Assembly (NCBI GenBank): GCA_016839845.1
Contig: JAEOTL010000087.1
Coordinates: 1-23,389, forward strand
Length of the DNA stretch: 23,389 nucleotides
Reading direction: 5' to 3'
Source: Promethearchaeota archaeon
Lineage (GTDB): Archaea; Asgardarchaeota; Lokiarchaeia; Sigynarchaeales; SOKP01
The translations under genes were made by a program, and so were the position numbers. The notes under the pieces are model-generated. The model was not told the DNA's origin. It did not search any database and saw nothing but the letters and a program-made list of their open reading frames with translations. Positions 22,776 through 23,389 of this stretch are shown here, one piece after another. Numbering within the stretch: position 1 is the stretch's first letter; each line of letters opens with the position of its first letter.

Positions 22776-23387
22776 TTAATCAATCTGCAAGTTAAATTCA
22801 CAAATCTTATCATGAATTTTATTTCGTAATTCAATTGATACATCGTGAAGCATTTCTTCTGAAATGCCTTCCAAATTACCTTTTAGTTCATTCTCGATTA
22901 TTAGGGCAATTTCCTTTATTAATATGTCGAGGATTTCATGTTTCTTTAAGAATGCATTTTGATATGAGTGGATCAAATTGGTGTTTAACCTTTTAAGCCA
23001 TATTATTCCTTTTTCTTCCAGTGTTTTAATCAAGTTTCTAGAATGTGAAGTGTTAAAATGCTTGAATTCAAATTCATATTTATCCAAGAGGTCTTCAAAG
23101 TACTTAATGATCTGGGTTTTCTCTTTTAAATTCAAATCTACTTTCGAATTTAGAAAAAGGATGAGCATAAACTTTTCAAACAAAAAAAAGATTTGAACTT
23201 TTAAATTCGATCCATGAATCTCAAGATTTGACAAGTTTTTAATATTCGTATGCCCAGCAAACGTTTTAAAAGAACTGAAATACATTGAAATAAGATCAAG
23301 TTCTAACAAATTCTTATCACTATCAGACAAGTATGTTTTAATTGGCCGATATCTGCTACTGTTATTACTATCGTATTCAAAAACCAT
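22776..23387 (-). CDS. longin/roadblock-like protein, possibly 5' incomplete
   Basis: 203 residues from the ATG nearest the window edge; only two bases lie beyond it, so the true start could be outside. After a polar N-terminus, residues ~25-110 have a pattern helix (DLISMYFSSFKTFAG), strands (LSNLEIHGSNLKVQIFFLF, then KFMLILFLN) and a helix (KTQIIKYFEDLLDKYEFEF), as in longin or roadblock-like signalling domains found in Asgard archaea next to small GTPases. The C-terminal half (~115-200) is helical and charged, with no recognisable motif. No GTPase is in this window. The assignment is by secondary-structure pattern alone, so the family call is weak although the coding frame is convincing. 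Confidence 0.5.
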   Translation of the reverse strand: MVFEYDSNNSSRYRPIKTYLSDSDKNLLELDLISMYFSSFKTFAGHTNIKNLSNLEIHGSNLKVQIFFLFEKFMLILFLNSKVDLNLKEKTQIIKYFEDLLDKYEFEFKHFNTSHSRNLIKTLEEKGIIWLKRLNTNLIHSYQNAFLKKHEILDILIKEIALIIENELKGNLEGISEEMLHDVSIELRNKIHDKICEFNLQID

Positions 23388-23389
23388 CA

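Noticed and set aside
1..23389. tRNA, rRNA, CRISPR arrays and insertion sequences
   Set aside because: No tRNA-like cloverleaf, no regularly spaced repeats, no transposase frame and no terminal inverted repeats were seen in any gap; all gaps are under 300 bases and AT-rich.

Overview
The window is AT-rich and reads as archaeal. Several TATA-like boxes sit about 25-28 bases before start codons (leaderless-type promoters), genes end in poly-T tracts, TTG and GTG starts are used, and there is an Orc1/Cdc6-type ATPase. A membrane-anchored winged-helix regulator, fibronectin-like surface domains, a large alpha-2-macroglobulin-like surface protein and a longin-like protein at the right edge suggest an Asgard (Lokiarchaeia-like) archaeon. 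That placement is inference; no rRNA or universal marker is present. I found no tRNA, rRNA, CRISPR array or transposase.

Layout. Bases 3-875: C-terminal piece of a surface/membrane protein (UPF0182-like end plus Fn3-like domain). 986-2431: a DUF34/NIF3 protein and a small methyltransferase. 2478-4003 (minus): a DUF423 membrane protein and a nitronate monooxygenase. 4217-5335: an iron-sulfur protein with a winged-helix-like N-terminus, divergent from the monooxygenase and overlapping tail-to-tail by 4 bases with a polytopic membrane protein (5332-6177, minus). 6284-6460: an overlooked 58-residue two-helix membrane protein. 6473-12520 (minus): the 2015-residue alpha-2-macroglobulin-like protein with an intact Cys-Ile-Glu-Gln thioester motif, signal peptide and C-terminal anchor. 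12612-13124 (minus): a winged-helix membrane regulator, divergent from two oligopeptide-type ABC permeases (13301-15414) that have no binding protein or ATPase nearby. 15505-16056: two small proteins (DUF4177-like and a winged-helix-like one). 16186-17952: a membrane-tethered alpha/beta hydrolase. 18043-18646: two small Cys-containing proteins. 18776-21710: a sulfatase and a GH4 glycosidase, likely one operon for intracellular processing of sulfated sugars. 21790-22563 (minus): a shortened, motif-degenerate Orc1/Cdc6-like ATPase. 22776 to the right edge (minus): a longin-like protein, possibly incomplete.

Working together. The clearest functional pair is sulfatase plus GH4, both without signal peptides. 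The regulator and permeases share a 176-base divergent promoter region holding a dyad and an exact 11-base direct repeat, one copy just after the permease TATA box, which suggests local control. The macroglobulin-like gene follows the regulator on the same strand. No gap between genes exceeds 300 bases; the longest (22564-22775) holds a G6 run and a tandem 8-base repeat.
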